Assembly (NCBI GenBank): GCA_963573385.1
Contig: CAUYLG010066031.1
Span: 51,687-115,686 of the forward strand
Reading direction: 5' to 3'
Length of the DNA stretch: 64,000 bases
Origin: Cacajao melanocephalus
Lineage: Eukaryota; Chordata; Mammalia; Primates; Pitheciidae
Below the pieces are notes generated by a model. The model saw nothing but the letters and a program-made list of their open reading frames with translations. It had not been told where the DNA came from and did no database searches. This document shows, one piece after another, positions 62,351-64,000 of this stretch. Positions within the stretch are counted from its first letter, which is position 1. Every line of letters begins with the position of its first letter. The position numbers were made by a program, and so were the translations under genes.

Positions 62351-62673
62351 AATAATAAGAATCAGGCTGGGCATGGTGGCTCTAACCTGTAACCCAAGCA
62401 CTTTGGGGGGCCAAGGTGGGAGGATCACATGAGGCCAGGAGTTCGGGAACAGCATGGGCAACATAGCAAGACCCCATCTCTAAAAAAAAAAAAAAAGTAG
62501 AAATTAGCTAGGCATGGTGGCACATGACTGTGGTCCTAGCTATATGGGACACTGAGACAGAAGGACTGCTTGAGCCCAGGAATTTGAGGTTGCAGTGGGC
62601 CATGATTGCACTGCTGCACTCCAGCAGGGGCAACGGAGTGAGACCTTACCTCTGAAAATAATAGTAAGAATCA
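62351..62673 (+). mobile_element. Alu SINE, sense, with TSD
   Basis: aataataagaatca before the Alu and aataatagtaagaatca after it mark an imperfect TSD. Full diverged Alu starting at 62365. Confidence 0.92.
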
Positions 62674-62982
62674 CATGGATGAAGCAAATGATGATAACCA
62701 AAATATAATGTATGGGAGATCACTTTATGAAGATGTAAGGCAATACAATAATCTAAGGTGTTTTTGAAGTAACATTGGAATTCTTAAGAGGACCACAATT
62801 GCCTAATAGGTCTTAATAGGCTTTGTCTGAAAATTGGCTGGAATAATTGGCTCAAAACAGAAGACATTTGGAATTTCGTATATGGAATATGGATGAGATG
62901 GTTAGTATTTGATTGTTCAATTTTATCAGTCAATACAAAATGATCTATATTCTTTTTAATTTTCACACATTTCCATATTTCT

Positions 62983-63922
62983 TTTTTTTATTGTACTTTA
63001 GGTTCTGGGGTACATGTGCAGATCATGCAGGGTTGTTGCATAGGTACATACATGGCAAGATGGTTTGCTGCCTCCATTCCCCCATCATCTATATCTGGCA
63101 TTTCTCTCCATGTTATTCCTCCCCATCCTCCCCACCCCCAGCTGTCCCTCCCTTAGCTCCACCAATTGACCCCAGTGTGTGACGCTCCCCTCCCTGTGTC
63201 TACGTGTTCTCATTGTTCAACACCTGCCTGTGAGTGAGAACATGTGGTGTCTGATTTTCTGTTCTTGTGTCAGTTTGCTGAGAATGATGGTTTCCAGATT
63301 CATCCGTATTCCTACAAAGGACACGAACTCATCGTTTTTTATGGCTGCATAGTATTCCATGATGTGTATGTGCCACATTTTCTTTGTCTGGTGTATCATC
63401 AATGGGCATTTGGGTTGGTTCCAGGTCTTTGCTGTTGTAAACAGTGCTGCGATGAACATACTTGTGTGTGTGTCTTTATAACAGAACTATTTATAATCCT
63501 TTGGATATATACCCAGTAATGAGATTGCTGGGTCAAATGGAATTTCTATTTTGAGATCCTTGAGGAATAGCCACACTGTCTTCCACAATGGTTGAACTAA
63601 TTTACACTCCCACCAGCCGTGTAAAAGTGTTCCTATTTCTCCACATCCTCTCCAGCATCTGTTGTCTCCAGATTTTTTAATGATCGCCATTCTAACTGGC
63701 GTGACATAGTATCTCAATGTGGTTTTGATTTGCATTTCTCTAATGACTAGTGATGATGAGCATTTTTTTATATGTTTTTTGGCCTCATACATGTCTTCTT
63801 TTGAAAAGTGTCTGTTCATATCCTTCACCCACTTTTGAATGGGTTTATTTTTTTCTTGTAAATCTGTTTTAGTTCTTTGTAGAATCTGGATATTAGCCCT
63901 TTGTCAGATGGGTAGATTGCAC
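62983..63922 (-). mobile_element. 5'-truncated L1 LINE (3' end of ORF2 plus 3' UTR), antisense
   Basis: Same structure as the L1 at 14157 but shorter (about 940 bp): 3' UTR complement first, then minus-strand ORF2 C-terminus with an uninterrupted 113-codon stretch that keeps the CX3CX7HX4C motif. Truncated at about 63922 ('ggtagattgca'). A probable decayed TSD is tttccatatttct (62970-62982) and attccacatttct (63924-63936), 11 of 13 matching. Confidence 0.93.
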
Positions 63923-64000
63923 AATTCCACATTTCTAATTCTAATATACTCATTTGTTACCTTTTCTCACTTAATTGTATAACTGCAGTTTCTGTGTTGC

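Overview
This is nuclear DNA from a primate, almost certainly human. It is dense in Alu SINEs and also carries L1, L2, MIR, MaLR LTRs and hAT-type DNA transposons. Its single recognisable protein-coding exon translates to the start of protein kinase C eta (PRKCH), which in human lies at 14q23.1. That identification comes from recalling the protein; no database was searched. There are no bacterial-style operons, CRISPR arrays or tRNA/rRNA genes, and I found no undescribed multi-gene system.

Layout. Positions 1 to about 30,590 are 5' flanking DNA of PRKCH with no exon I can defend. They are a mosaic of about 20 Alus, a 5'-truncated L1 (14.2-15.3 kb), older L1M debris (15.7-18.8 kb), two MaLR LTRs (22.7-24.0 kb), an ERV1-like LTR (12.2 kb), a MER1-type hAT element (10.9 kb) and a long ancient L2 (26.95-29.15 kb). 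From about 30,590 to 32,110 lies a CpG-rich, TATA-less promoter. It contains the probable 5' UTR, with exactly two upstream ORFs and a G-quadruplex motif, and coding exon 1 at 31,481-31,843 (121 codons, ending at a strong phase-0 GT donor). From 31,844 to the end is the start of PRKCH intron 1, which does not close here. It holds an L1M 3' end (34.5-36.1 kb), Alus, L2/MIR relics, a 215-bp DNA transposon, a 165-bp homopurine tract and a second truncated L1 (63.0-63.9 kb).

How it works together. The GC-rich promoter drives rightward transcription. Exon 1 supplies the start codon and essentially the whole N-terminal C2 domain. The C1 domains and kinase domain must come from exons beyond this window. 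The uORFs and G4 motif upstream of the ATG suggest translational control, and two uORFs in PRKCH mRNA have been described.

The least ordinary structures are small rearrangements that standard repeat annotation tends to hide. They include a 59-bp segment pasted into an Alu from 950 bp away, three other same-strand local duplications within 3.6-13.9 kb, a three-monomer Alu with target-site duplications, a 70-bp micro-retroinsertion, a fold-back Alu palindrome in intron 1, and close inverted Alu pairs in the PRKCH primary transcript. All identities and boundaries were judged by eye.
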